This document shows positions 49,901 through 58,404 of a stretch of 64,000 nucleotides of DNA, one piece after another. The position numbers and the translations under genes are program-made. Every line of letters begins with the position of its first letter. The first letter of the stretch is position 1. A model generated the notes under the pieces. The model worked only from the letters and a program-made list of their open reading frames with translations. It was not told the DNA's origin and did not search any database. Origin of the DNA: UBA1926 sp036732005 (lineage in GTDB: Bacteria; Planctomycetota; Phycisphaerae; Phycisphaerales; UBA1924); assembly GCA_036732005.1 (NCBI GenBank), contig DAINDF010000018.1, positions 1 to 64,000 on the forward strand. The letters are read 5' to 3'.

Positions 49901-50419
49901 CAGGCTCACCACCGCCCCGGACCCCGCGAGGATGCCCCCCTCAGGGAAGATCATCGCCGCCGCGAACCCGAGCCCGCGCCGCTGCGACGCGGTGTCCGCG
50001 GAGACGCCCTCCCCGTCGAGCGCCCAACGCTCCGGCGTGACCAGTTCGCTCCAGTGCCTCCCGGCGCGGTCCGGCCCGGGCTTGGGGGCTTCGACCTCGA
50101 CGAACGGGTCGATGAACGCGGCGTAGATGTGCTCCCCGGTCAGATCGTGAACCTGCGCCCCCGGCGGGATCGCGGGGCGGAAGCCCGCAAGGTCCGCCGC
50201 GGCCACGATCCGTCCGTCGCGGACCTCGATGTACCCCTGCTCCCACACCTCACCCGGCCTGGGGTGCACCGTGGCGTTCAGGAAAACATGGTGGGTCGAC
50301 TCGGCCCGACGCATCCCGTTGGGGTGCGGCGTCAGCGGCGAGGTCGCGGTCGGGCGGGCCGACACCGAGAAGACCGAGGCGAACAGCACAACGGCGACGG
50401 TTCGGAGGGGAGTTCGCAT
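46970..50419 (-). CDS. Secreted two-domain amidohydrolase
   Basis: 1149 residues with a signal peptide (TVAVVLFASVFSVSA). Residues about 40-430 form a first amidohydrolase-like unit ending KNGLTEEDALAMLTTAPARIAGI, but its strand-1 site reads IYAAFIDPFVE and lacks His-x-His. A beta-rich linker and an acidic low-complexity stretch (Asp/Glu/Ala, about 520-600) follow. The second unit, from about 620, has a complete site: DAHSHTS (His686, His688), VHCHS, FQHGLEV and a late NSDSDEL. The C-terminus has GDCGCGIINHAIF. Members of this class include isoaspartyl peptidases and imidazolonepropionase-like hydrolases; the substrate is unknown. A TATCCT box six bases before the ATG implies a leaderless transcript. 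Confidence 0.85.
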   Translation of the reverse strand: MRTPLRTVAVVLFASVFSVSARPTATSPLTPHPNGMRRAESTHHVFLNATVHPRPGEVWEQGYIEVRDGRIVAAADLAGFRPAIPPGAQVHDLTGEHIYAAFIDPFVEVEAPKPGPDRAGRHWSELVTPERWALDGEGVSADTASQRRGLGFAAAMIFPEGGILAGSGAVVSLAERADDPSARFETVYLDRAFQAADFETAGWRSGAYPTSTPGAVALIRQTLLDARWQARFAPTASGANPVNALTPLEDAGTPLLFTADHELEHFLASDIASEFDRDLVIVGNGMEFKWLEGIAGLDRSLIVPLRFPEKPDVSSVGKAESVELETMMTWEQAPTNPRRLAERMRDSGRDLALTASHLPKGRKFHDELRLAIKNGLTEEDALAMLTTAPARIAGIEDQAGTIDAGKRANLLIASGPVFEKDTDFYDLWIDGRRHALGDRPGPDFDGTWRMWVGPEEAPAFEMTLKITGSKDKPKIVGTESWSPDGGEAEPHSSDARQVRIEERRLSFLLDDDDDEKVTYIVSGTLVGSDRMFGTGVAADDSKFEWQASRQPAGEDGGDAGNAAPPTPDEAPAGDDADDADDQAQDEDSGKKDDAFEPAPPLPGYPFGPYAVAYPPEPEMILFTNATIWTATDRGTFERGWILIGEGMVLRSEAGPTPEFLLDGSNPEIVVVDATGKHITPGLIDAHSHTSLFRFGVNEAGQAVTAEVRIGDSLDPSHINWYRQLAMGVTAVNSLHGSANPIGGQNAIHKIRWGARTPAEMRLANARPGIKFALGENVKQSNWQSDGSRYPQTRMGVETIIRDRFEAARRYAVEQAHWFVEDYAADIERRTGSRPANVTPPTTTGRAAVDYGMRVIREGYPVGEMAFPRESRRIDLELETLAEILAGERLVHCHSYRQDEILMLCRVAADFGFRVGSFQHGLEVYKVAEAVRENAIGASLFSDWWMYKVEVMDAIPFAGPLQTEAGVNTSYNSDSDELARRLNTEAAKAVKYARPNSGMTPEEALKFVTINPAMQLGIDGRVGSLEDAKDADLVVWSGDPLSSYSVVEQVYIEGREVYSLEQDRIHRERVAKERQRLIQKIVAAPDRGGKGRGGDEREKPTEKPLVDSPPTRAGVLASWIRAGFHPDDMRPGDCGCGIINHAIFYESEER

Positions 50420-50425
50420 GGGCTG

Positions 50426-50431
50426 AGGATA
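50426..50431 (-). promoter_or_regulatory. Leaderless -10 box (TATCCT) of the amidohydrolase operon
   Basis: On the minus strand TATCCT, six bases (CAGCCC), then ATG 50419. No ribosome-binding site. Confidence 0.5.
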
Positions 50432-50523
50432 GTGGCTCGGGGCCCGGGTCGCGTGGGACCCGCTCGCGGCCCGCCTACCCTCCGGCGAAGGGGCGTTGAC
50501 CCCGCGAATCGAGGACGATCACC

Positions 50524-51753
50524 ATGGCACAACTCATCGAGGGCAACGCGGTCATCGGGCAGTCCGGCGGGCCCACCGCGGTCATCAACCAGTCGCTCGT
50601 CGGCGTCGTCGAGGGCCTCCTCGCCGAGGGCGCGGGCAAGCCAGGCAACCCCATCCGACGCGTCCTCGGCATGCGACACGGCGTCCGGGGGCTGACCGGA
50701 GACCAACTCGTCGACCTGACCGAGAAGGACCAGGCCGTCCTCAACGCCGTCGCCCGAACCCCCTCGGCCGCCCTCGGGTCGACGCGTGACAAGCCCGACG
50801 CGGAATACTGCAAGCGCATCTTCCACGCCTGCGAGAAACACGCCATCCGCTACTTCTTCTACATCGGCGGCAACGACTCCTCGGACACATGCCGCATCGT
50901 CAACGAACTCGCGAACCAGGCGGGGTACGAGCTCCGCTGCTTCCATGTCCCCAAGACCGTCGACAACGACCTGCCCGTCAACGACCACACGCCGGGCTTC
51001 CCGTCCGCGGCGCGGTATGTCGCGACGGCCTTCATGGCCGACAACCTCGACAACGCCTCGATCCCCGGCATCAAGATCAATGTCATCATGGGCCGGCACG
51101 CGGGCTTCCTGACCGGGGCCGCGGCGCTCGCCCGCCGCCAGCCCGACGACGGCCCGCATGTGATCTGCCTGCCCGAGGTTCCCTTCCATCTCGAGTCGTT
51201 CGTCGAGCGTGTGGCGGAGGTCTACGACCGCCTCGGGCGTTGCCAGATCGCGGTGAGCGAGGGCATCCAGGACGCCGAGGGAACACCCATCGGCGCGATG
51301 CTCATCCAGGGCGAGAAGGACGCCCACGGGAATGTCCAGCTCTCGGGCTCGGGCGCCCTGGGCGATCAGCTCGCCAACATCCTCAAGACCCGCCTCAAGT
51401 CCGCCGCCGGCAAGACCCCGCGCATCCGCGCCGACACCTTCGGGTACCTCCAGCGCTGCTGGCCCGACCCCTCCCCGATCGACGCCGAGGAGGCACGCCG
51501 CGCCGGGCGGTACGCGGGCGTCCTCGCCGCCAGCGGCGACCTCGACGGCTCCGTCGCCATCCTCCGCACCGGCAAGGGCTACGCCGGGCAGGACTACCGC
51601 TCCGAACTCGACCGGATCGACCTCACCAGGGTCGCCGCCAAAACCCGCCACATGGAGCCCAACCTCATCCTGGGCGACTTCGATGTCTCGGGCGAGTTCC
51701 TCGATTACCTCCGCCCGCTGGTCGGCGAACTCCCGGTGTTCGGCAGGCTGTGA
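50524..51753 (+). CDS. Phosphofructokinase, probably pyrophosphate-dependent
   Basis: 409 residues. IGQSGGPTAVINQSL binds the phosphoryl donor, PKTVDND is the fructose-6-phosphate/catalytic loop and MGRHAGFL follows. At the donor site the sequence is GGNDSSDT (Gly115-Gly116-Asn117-Asp118) rather than the GGDGS of ATP-dependent enzymes. Together with the Lys of PKTVDND, this marks the PPi-dependent group. The enzyme would interconvert fructose-6-phosphate and fructose-1,6-bisphosphate reversibly in glycolysis. It is divergent from the amidohydrolase operon and 56 bases upstream of the QueD-like gene. Donor specificity is inferred from two residues and should be assayed. Confidence 0.9.
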   Translation: MAQLIEGNAVIGQSGGPTAVINQSLVGVVEGLLAEGAGKPGNPIRRVLGMRHGVRGLTGDQLVDLTEKDQAVLNAVARTPSAALGSTRDKPDAEYCKRIFHACEKHAIRYFFYIGGNDSSDTCRIVNELANQAGYELRCFHVPKTVDNDLPVNDHTPGFPSAARYVATAFMADNLDNASIPGIKINVIMGRHAGFLTGAAALARRQPDDGPHVICLPEVPFHLESFVERVAEVYDRLGRCQIAVSEGIQDAEGTPIGAMLIQGEKDAHGNVQLSGSGALGDQLANILKTRLKSAAGKTPRIRADTFGYLQRCWPDPSPIDAEEARRAGRYAGVLAASGDLDGSVAILRTGKGYAGQDYRSELDRIDLTRVAAKTRHMEPNLILGDFDVSGEFLDYLRPLVGELPVFGRL

Positions 51754-51809
51754 CCGGTTGACCCCGCCCGGCCAGGCGCCGGCCGCGCGGCGCCCGTGCA
51801 GGAGGCGCG

Positions 51810-52184
51810 ATGTACGAGATCACGGTTGAACGAGAGTTCTGCGCCGCCCACGCGCTCACCATCGCCGGCGTGCGCGAGCCCATCCACGGGCACAACTTCC
51901 GCGTCACCGTCACTCTCGAGGGGCAGACCCTCGACGAGGACGGCCTGCTCTGCGATTTTCACACGGTCAACGCGGTCCTGAAGGACATCTGCAGGCCGCT
52001 GGTCAACGCCAACCTGAACGAGACACCCCCGTTCGACCGTGTCAATCCCAGCGCCGAGCAGATCGCTCGTCACATCGCCGATGAGCTCGCCGGGCGGCTC
52101 GACGACGCCCTCGCGCCCGAGGCCCGGGTCGCGTCGGTGCGCGTCACCGAGACCACCGGGTGTTCAGCGGTCTACCGCCGCTAG
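51810..52184 (+). CDS. 6-pyruvoyl-tetrahydropterin synthase family protein, PTPS-III type
   Basis: 124 residues with a CAGGAGG ribosome site. The zinc ligands are His14, His26 and His28 (FCAAHAL, then HGHNF). QueD/PTPS enzymes have a catalytic Cys in CxxxHGH; here the motif is Glu23-Pro-Ile-His-Gly-His, the ExxHGH signature of PTPS-III. That group is known to replace FolB by making 6-hydroxymethyl-dihydropterin from dihydroneopterin triphosphate, so a folate role is more likely than queuosine. NPSAEQIARHIADEL and a C-terminal VRVTETTGCSAVY are family-typical. Standard annotation would call it queD. It lies directly downstream of the phosphofructokinase gene. Confidence 0.85.
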   Translation: MYEITVEREFCAAHALTIAGVREPIHGHNFRVTVTLEGQTLDEDGLLCDFHTVNAVLKDICRPLVNANLNETPPFDRVNPSAEQIARHIADELAGRLDDALAPEARVASVRVTETTGCSAVYRR

Positions 52185-52191
52185 CCCGATT

Positions 52192-54537
52192 TCAGGCCGC
52201 CTCGGCCCGCTCCCGCGTCGCCCACCGCACCAGCCCGAGAAGATCCTCGGGGCGGAAGGGCTTGGAGAGGTACCCGTCGCAGCCGGCTCGCAGGCATCGA
52301 TCGCGGTCACCCGCCATCGCGTGCGCGGTGAGCGCGACGATCCGCCCCGGATAGCCCCGTTCCCGCGCCCGGGAGGCGACTGTGTACCCATCGATGGTCG
52401 GGATCTGCATGTCGAGCAGGACCAGGTCGAACGGCTCGCCCTGCTCCCACGCCTCGAGCATGCGCCGAAGCCCCGCCTCGCCGTCGCTCTCGATCCTGAT
52501 CTCGACCGACGACTTGCCAAGCGTGTACGCCACCAGCCGCTGGTTGTCCGGCCCGTCCTCCACGAGCAGGACGCGTCCCCCGGTCGGCGCGCTGTCGGCC
52601 CCGGCGGCGCGAACCCAGGGCCGCTTCGGCTCGCTCAGGTGGTCGGGGTCGTCGATCACCTCCGCGCCCAGGACCGGGAGCGTGAGCAAGACCCGGAACC
52701 TCGTCCCGACCCCCGGCTCCGATTCGATCTCGACGCTCCCGTTCATCGCCTCCACCAGCCGCCGCGCGATCGTCAGCCCCAGCCCCGTCCCCCCGAACCG
52801 CCGCGTGTGCGAAGGGTCCGCCTGCACGAACGGCTGGAAGACCCGGGCCACCTGGTCGGGGGTCATCCCGATTCCCGAGTCCTCGATCTCGAGCACGAGG
52901 CGAGACTTGCCGGCGCTCGCGCCCGCCGGCGCCGAAACGAGGAGCCGAACGCCGCCCCGCTCGGTGAACTTCACGGCGTTCCCGAGAAGGTTGAGCAGGA
53001 CCTGCCTCAGCCGGGCCTCGTCGCCGACAAGCCTCGCCGGCACCGGCGAACCGAGCTCAATCACGAGCGCGATCCCCTTCGCCTGCGCGAGGCTCCGCAC
53101 CACCGAGACCGACCCGGAGATCAGGTCGCGGACGCTGAACGGCTCGCTCGCCAGCACAAGCCGGTTCGCCTCGATCTTCGAGAGATCCAGCACCTCGTTG
53201 ATCAGGTGCAGCAGGTGCGCGCCGCTCCGCTGGATCGCCGCGAGCGCCTCGGCCGTGTGCCCCGTCGCCCCCGCCCCGAGTTCGTCCTCGAGCACGCGCG
53301 TGTACCCGAGGATCGCCGTCATCGGCGTCCGGACATCGTGGCTCATGTTCGCGAGGAAAAGGCTCTTGAGCCGGCTGGATTCCTCGGCCCGCTCGGCAAG
53401 CTCCCGCAGACGCACCTCGCTCCGTCTCAGGTCCTCCGTCATCGCCTCGGCCAGCCGCGTCGCTCGGTGGCCCGTCCGCGAGAGCAGCAGGCTGATCGTG
53501 CTGACCAGCAGCGAGATCAGCAGCCCGGTAACGCCCGTCCGATTCGCCGCGGTGAAATCCGGGGCGAACGACTCGCCGGGCTCGACCCGGATGCTCCATT
53601 CGTTGTCCGCGTAGGTCCCGTGCAACTCAACAGGTTGGATCAGACCCGGCCGCGGCGCGGCGGCCGTTCGGTAGACATCGACGAACTCCCCCTCGGTCCG
53701 CAATCGGAGCGCGACCGCCCCGTCGAACGCGTGTCCCGTTACCACCGCGTCGAAGTAGGCGGCAAGGTCGACCGAGAGCCCCACCCACCCGCGGAGCCCC
53801 GAGAGCACCTCGCCGGGGGCCTCGCCCGCGCGCGCGGGCCCGAACGCGGGGATCGCCAGGAACGCGACCGGTGAGCCCGGGCCATCCCCCCCCAGCGGGG
53901 CCCGCGACAGCAATTCGAAGGCGATCCGCCCCGGCTCCGACGCCCGGTCGAAGACCTGCCGGGTCGCCGCCGACGCCGCCAGGTCAATCCCCCAGTACGC
54001 CTGGTGCAGGTCGCTGGGCGCCTTGCACAGCACCATGTAATGGGCGTCCACGGGCTCTGGTTCATCCGTCGCAGGGGGGAGCCGGCGGGCGTAGTCCGGG
54101 GCCCCATCGCCCCGCGCGCGCTCGATGAACGACGACAGGCCGGTCGCGGGCACCCGCTCGATGAAGGCGAGCCCGTCAACACCCGGGACCTCAGCCGTCA
54201 GCAGCGACCGGGCGGTGAACCGCTCCCATTCGTCGCGTGTCAGGTGCTCGCTCGATTCGACCAGGCCGACCGCGGAATTCGCCAGTTGAACCGAGCGGCC
54301 CGCGACGACGCTGAGCATTTCGGAGAGCTGGCGGGTCCGCCGCTCGAAGTGCCTCTGGGCGGTCTTCAACTCCGAGGCGCGGGCCTGCGACCACGCAACC
54401 GCCGAGGCGGCCCCGGTCAGCCCCAGCACCAGCAGCGCCAGCACCCAGGGCCCCACCGGCACCCGCGCCGAGACGCGGGGCGCGGCCCCGGGGAGAGTGT
54501 CCCCCTCAACAGATTGACCAGCATCTGCCCGCGGCAT
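52192..54537 (-). CDS. Hybrid sensor histidine kinase (CHASE-HisKA-HATPase-receiver)
   Basis: 781 residues. A membrane helix at about 30-50, an extracytoplasmic CHASE-like sensor (about 60-310, with DGLAFIERVPA and YWGIDLAA) and a second helix near 340 come first. The HisKA box follows with MSHDVRTPMT (His400). The ATPase domain has NAVKFTERGG, IEDSGIGM and GGTGLGL. A C-terminal receiver has VLLVEDGPDN, the phospho-acceptor in VLLDMQIP (Asp709) and LSKPF. It should autophosphorylate and pass phosphate internally before a phosphotransfer protein. No response regulator or HPt gene is adjacent. CHASE domains often bind small ligands; the ligand is unknown. It converges on the PTPS gene with a seven-base gap. 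Confidence 0.93.
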   Translation of the reverse strand: MPRADAGQSVEGDTLPGAAPRVSARVPVGPWVLALLVLGLTGAASAVAWSQARASELKTAQRHFERRTRQLSEMLSVVAGRSVQLANSAVGLVESSEHLTRDEWERFTARSLLTAEVPGVDGLAFIERVPATGLSSFIERARGDGAPDYARRLPPATDEPEPVDAHYMVLCKAPSDLHQAYWGIDLAASAATRQVFDRASEPGRIAFELLSRAPLGGDGPGSPVAFLAIPAFGPARAGEAPGEVLSGLRGWVGLSVDLAAYFDAVVTGHAFDGAVALRLRTEGEFVDVYRTAAAPRPGLIQPVELHGTYADNEWSIRVEPGESFAPDFTAANRTGVTGLLISLLVSTISLLLSRTGHRATRLAEAMTEDLRRSEVRLRELAERAEESSRLKSLFLANMSHDVRTPMTAILGYTRVLEDELGAGATGHTAEALAAIQRSGAHLLHLINEVLDLSKIEANRLVLASEPFSVRDLISGSVSVVRSLAQAKGIALVIELGSPVPARLVGDEARLRQVLLNLLGNAVKFTERGGVRLLVSAPAGASAGKSRLVLEIEDSGIGMTPDQVARVFQPFVQADPSHTRRFGGTGLGLTIARRLVEAMNGSVEIESEPGVGTRFRVLLTLPVLGAEVIDDPDHLSEPKRPWVRAAGADSAPTGGRVLLVEDGPDNQRLVAYTLGKSSVEIRIESDGEAGLRRMLEAWEQGEPFDLVLLDMQIPTIDGYTVASRARERGYPGRIVALTAHAMAGDRDRCLRAGCDGYLSKPFRPEDLLGLVRWATRERAEAA

Positions 54538-54642
54538 GGCCCGTCCTGTGACACCTTGATGCCACAGAATCGACGCATAAGCCGACCCAAAACAGCGGAA
54601 GTGTGACTCGGGCCCCGCGAATTGCGATCGGCGTGCCCGAAA

Positions 54643-55641
54643 TCAACGCAGGCCCAGCGCCGCCGCCATCGCCTTCCCCATATCCGAGGGGGTCTCCGCT
54701 ACAACCGCACCCGCCGATTTCAGGGCCGCGATCTTGCTATCGGCCGTGCCCGTCGGCTTGCCCCCCGCCCCGGAGGAGATGATCGCCCCGGCGTGACCCA
54801 TCCGCTTGCCCGGGGGGGCCGTCCGGCCCGCGATGAACGCCGCCACGGGCTTGGAGACATGGGCCCGGATGTACTCCGCGGCGGCCTCCTCGTCGGACCC
54901 GCCGATCTCCCCGATCATCAGGATCCCGTCGGTCTCGGGGTCGTCCTGGAACATCCGGATGACATCGATGTGGCTTAGGCCGCGGACCGGATCGCCCCCG
55001 ATTCCCACGCAGGTGCTCTGGGCCATGCCCAGCTGGCTCGTCTGCCAGACCGCCTCGTAGGTGAGCGTGCCCGATCGCGACACGATCCCGACCCGCTTGC
55101 CGGTGGTGCAGGCCGGGTCCGACAGGTGGGTGTGGATGTACCCGGGCATGATCCCGATCTTGCAGCCCTTGTTCGTGTACGGGTTCTGACGCGAGTCGCC
55201 CGCGCCGCTCTTGGGTCCGGGCGTGATGATGCCCGGGCAGTTCGGCCCCAGCAGCACCACCTTGCTCGACTGCCCCAGATCACGCGACCCGTTGAGCTCG
55301 TCGATCACCGTGCGAACCTTGACCATGTCGTTGACCGGCACGCCTTCCGTGATGCAGCAGACCAGCCGCACCCCGGCCGCCGCCGCCTCGAGCACCGCGT
55401 CCGCCGCGAACATGGGCGGGACGAAGATCATCGAGGCCTCGGCCCCCGTCGCGTCGACCGCCTGCTTGACGGTGTCGAAGATCGGCAGCCCGTTCTCGTC
55501 CTTGGTGCCCCCCTTGCCCGGGGTCACCCCGCCGACCATCTTCGTCCCGTAGTTGCAGCACCCGCGGGTGTGCACCTTGCCGAACGCGCCCGTGATGCCC
55601 TGGCAGATGACCTTGGTGTCGGCGTTGACGAGGATGGCCAT
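54643..55641 (-). CDS. sucD: Succinate--CoA ligase alpha subunit, with two insertions
   Basis: 332 residues; typical SucD has about 290. CoA-binding ITGAFGKVHT, LLGPNCPGIITPG, VGIVSRSGTLTYEAVWQT and the phospho-histidine in MGHAGAIIS are present. Two extra loops explain the length: about 17 residues after TPG (KSGAGDSRQNPYTNKG) and about eight after GYIHTH (SDPACTTG), both near the active-site histidine helix and nucleotide side. It catalyses the reversible succinyl-CoA step of the TCA cycle together with SucC. No sucC neighbours it: a hybrid kinase and a divergent gene flank it. GGAG precedes the ATG on the minus strand. Confidence 0.92.
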   Translation of the reverse strand: MAILVNADTKVICQGITGAFGKVHTRGCCNYGTKMVGGVTPGKGGTKDENGLPIFDTVKQAVDATGAEASMIFVPPMFAADAVLEAAAAGVRLVCCITEGVPVNDMVKVRTVIDELNGSRDLGQSSKVVLLGPNCPGIITPGPKSGAGDSRQNPYTNKGCKIGIMPGYIHTHLSDPACTTGKRVGIVSRSGTLTYEAVWQTSQLGMAQSTCVGIGGDPVRGLSHIDVIRMFQDDPETDGILMIGEIGGSDEEAAAEYIRAHVSKPVAAFIAGRTAPPGKRMGHAGAIISSGAGGKPTGTADSKIAALKSAGAVVAETPSDMGKAMAAALGLR

Positions 55642-55750
55642 GTTCAGTCTCCGCGTTGACCGGACCGGAAAAACCAGCCCGGGATCGACAGGATAGCCGC
55701 CGCACCGGCTCCCGACCGTCCGCCCCTGAACCCCCGACCCCTTCGGCGGA

Positions 55751-55756
55751 TACGCT
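55751..55756 (+). promoter_or_regulatory. Leaderless -10 box (TACGCT) of the polyferredoxin-TPR gene
   Basis: TACGCT, seven bases (CCGGATC), ATG 55764. This supports the longer start over ATG 55845. Confidence 0.5.
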
Positions 55757-55763
55757 CCGGATC

Positions 55764-58277
55764 ATGCCCCGCCAATGCACCCCCGCGACCACGCGATCGG
55801 TCTCGCTCCCCGTGCTCGGCTCCGCTGCGCCGGGAACGCCCGCGATGAAACGAACCCGCATCGGCCCCTGGAGGGCCGGCGTGCTCGTCGCCGTGCATGT
55901 CCTCATGGTGATCCATGTCATCCAGTGGCTGCTCGTCGGCACGACGCTCTCCCCCGTCGAGCCCTCCGAATCGATGCAGACACTCGAGAACGGCATCGTC
56001 AACGCCGGGGCGATCTTCTTCGGCCTCGCCCTGATCGTCACGATCGTCTTCGGGCGCTATGTCTGCGGGTGGCTCTGCCATGTCATCGCCCTCCAGGATT
56101 TCTGCGCCTGGCTCATGGGCAAGGCCGGTATTCGCCCCAAGCCCTTCCGCTCCCGCCTGCTCGTGTTTGTGCCGCTGGTCCTCGGGTCCTACATGTTCCT
56201 CTGGCCCAACTTCAAGCGGCTCATCCTCCAGCCCGCGATGGACGCCGCCAACATCGACTGGCCCTGGTGGCTCAAGCGCGTCGAGCCCTTCTACGGGTTC
56301 CGCAATGAGCTCTTCGTTGAGGACTACTGGGCGACCTTCCCCGAGTGGTACATCGCCATCCCGTTCATCCTCGTCTGCGGGTTCGCAACCGTCTACTTCC
56401 TCGGATCCAAAGCGTTCTGCACCTACGCGTGCCCGTACGGCGGCATGTTCGGGCTCGTCGAGCCGGTCGCCCCCGTCCGCGTCCGCGTCGATCACGACAA
56501 ATGCAAGGAGTGCGGGCATTGCACCGCCGCCTGCACCAGCAATGTCCGTGTCCACGAGGAAATCAAGATCTACGGCATGGTCGTCTCCCCGGGCTGCATG
56601 AAGACCATGGACTGCATCAGCGTCTGCCCCAACGAGGCGCTCTCCATCGCCCCGGGGAGGCCCGCGATGGGCGCCCGGCCCCGCGCGGGGGTCGACGCGG
56701 AACGCGCCGCTGTGACCGCCAAGCGATCGCGCCGGTACGACCTGAGCCCCGCCGGCGAGATCGCCGCGGCCCTGGTCTTCTTCGTGCTCTTCATCGCAAC
56801 GCGCGGCATGCTGGACCAGGTCCCGATGCTCATGGCGGGCGGGCTCGCCGCCGTCGGCACGGGCCTGTCCGTCGTCCTCTGGAAGATGCTCACGACGCCC
56901 AACGCGCGCAGCCACCGCCTCGACCTGCGCGTCAAGGGGCGGCTCCGTCCCGCGGGCATCGCGTTCGCGCTGCTCATGCTCGCCGGGTGGGCCTTCGCCG
57001 CGTGGGGGGGCGTGGGCAACTTCGCCCGCTGGCGGGGCGATGCGCTCCACGCCGGCGTGGGCATCCCGGTTGACGCCATCCTCCGCCCCGAGTTCGCCCC
57101 CTCACCGGAACCCGCCGCCCGCGCCCGCGCCGCCCTCGCCTGGTACGCCCGCGCCGACGCACCGGGCCGCGGCGGCCTGGGCTGGCGCCTCAGCCCCGAC
57201 GACGATGTCCGCGTCGCCTACCTCCACGCCGTGCTCGGCGAGTTCGGCCCCGCGGTCGATGTCCTCCGCCGCGTCGTCGAGCGGGGCAACCCCACCGACG
57301 GCCTGATCTTCCAGATGCTCAACCTCCACGCTCGCGACGCCTCGCGGCAGTTCGAAAAGGACTCGAGCCCGGAGAATGTCGAGCGGCTGAACAACGAATC
57401 GCTCCAGATCATGCGCGACGCGATCGCGCAACACCCCGAACTCCACGCCGTCCGCCTGCGGCTCTCACGCACGCTGTGGGACGCCTCGCTGCACGATCCC
57501 TCGATCTGGGCCGACCCCCCGGTCGCCGAGGCGACCGACCCCCGCTTCCTGCTCAGCAAGGGACAGGTGCTCGCGCTCGAAGGCGACCGGGACGGCATGG
57601 GCCGCATCCTCGACCGCGTTCTCGAACTCGACCCGCACGACCCCGCGATCCGGCTCGAGGCGGCCCAGCTCGCCAACGCGATCGGACGCCCCGCGGACTC
57701 GATCCGCCTGGTCGAATCGGTTGTCGCGGAGAAGCCCGACGCCGCCACGCTCCTCGGCGCAGCCCGGATCCTCGCCGCCGGGGGGCGCGACGCCGACGCG
57801 GCCGCCATCGTCGAGCGTGCCGCCTCGGCAACCGGCGCGAGCCAGCCGGCGACCATGTTCGAGATCGGGCGCGTCTTCCTCGCCCTGGGGCAGACCGACC
57901 GCGGCCTCGCCCTCCTCCGCGAAGCCGCGTCCGGTCAACGGCACGACCCCTGGCAGCGCCTCGGGTTCGCGACCGCGCTGGCCCAGATCGGACTGGAACT
58001 GGGCCTCGAACCACCGCTCACCGAGGGGATCGCCGAGCTCCGCGCCCTCGTCGAGCGGCACCCGGAGGAGCCGATCTTCCGTCACGACCTCGCGGGCATG
58101 CTGTTCGCCATCAACGATCAATCTGGCGCGATCGACCAGATCGTCGAGGCCGCCCGTCTCGCGCCCACCAACGCGCTGCTCGCCGAGCGGGCCTCCCAAC
58201 TGCTGGGCGCCTCGGGCCGCGCCGAAGAGGCCGCGACTTGGCGCGCTGAGGCGGCGGCGCGGCGAGCGGCGCCGTGA
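55764..58277 (+). CDS. Membrane polyferredoxin (NapH/CcoG-like) fused to TPR repeats
   Basis: 837 residues from ATG 55764. The N-terminal third is a NapH/MauN/CcoG-like membrane protein: helices at about 38-58 and 82-98, YVCGWLCHV, another helix near 140, then FCTYACPYGG. Two ferredoxin motifs follow, CKECGHCTAAC (Cys247/250/253/257) and CMKTMDCISVCP (278/284/288); the latter spacing is wider than usual. Two more helices (about 335-410) lead to a long alpha-helical part rich in Ala/Leu pairs spaced like tetratricopeptide repeats, for example LEAAQLANAIGRPADSIRLVE and FEIGRVFLALGQTDRGLALLREA. It likely passes electrons at the membrane while the TPR part binds a partner. This fusion is unusual. 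Partners are unknown. Confidence 0.85.
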   Translation: MPRQCTPATTRSVSLPVLGSAAPGTPAMKRTRIGPWRAGVLVAVHVLMVIHVIQWLLVGTTLSPVEPSESMQTLENGIVNAGAIFFGLALIVTIVFGRYVCGWLCHVIALQDFCAWLMGKAGIRPKPFRSRLLVFVPLVLGSYMFLWPNFKRLILQPAMDAANIDWPWWLKRVEPFYGFRNELFVEDYWATFPEWYIAIPFILVCGFATVYFLGSKAFCTYACPYGGMFGLVEPVAPVRVRVDHDKCKECGHCTAACTSNVRVHEEIKIYGMVVSPGCMKTMDCISVCPNEALSIAPGRPAMGARPRAGVDAERAAVTAKRSRRYDLSPAGEIAAALVFFVLFIATRGMLDQVPMLMAGGLAAVGTGLSVVLWKMLTTPNARSHRLDLRVKGRLRPAGIAFALLMLAGWAFAAWGGVGNFARWRGDALHAGVGIPVDAILRPEFAPSPEPAARARAALAWYARADAPGRGGLGWRLSPDDDVRVAYLHAVLGEFGPAVDVLRRVVERGNPTDGLIFQMLNLHARDASRQFEKDSSPENVERLNNESLQIMRDAIAQHPELHAVRLRLSRTLWDASLHDPSIWADPPVAEATDPRFLLSKGQVLALEGDRDGMGRILDRVLELDPHDPAIRLEAAQLANAIGRPADSIRLVESVVAEKPDAATLLGAARILAAGGRDADAAAIVERAASATGASQPATMFEIGRVFLALGQTDRGLALLREAASGQRHDPWQRLGFATALAQIGLELGLEPPLTEGIAELRALVERHPEEPIFRHDLAGMLFAINDQSGAIDQIVEAARLAPTNALLAERASQLLGASGRAEEAATWRAEAAARRAAP

Positions 58278-58404
58278 TCCGCCGGAAATTTTGTTCCGCA
58301 GGAAAATTCCTGTCGTGCAGTATTTCGAGGCCGCAACTTGCCGTTCGGAACGCCTGTGGAAGGCGATCGATGGGTCTTGAATAGGCTTCTTTGTACATTC
58401 GCGC

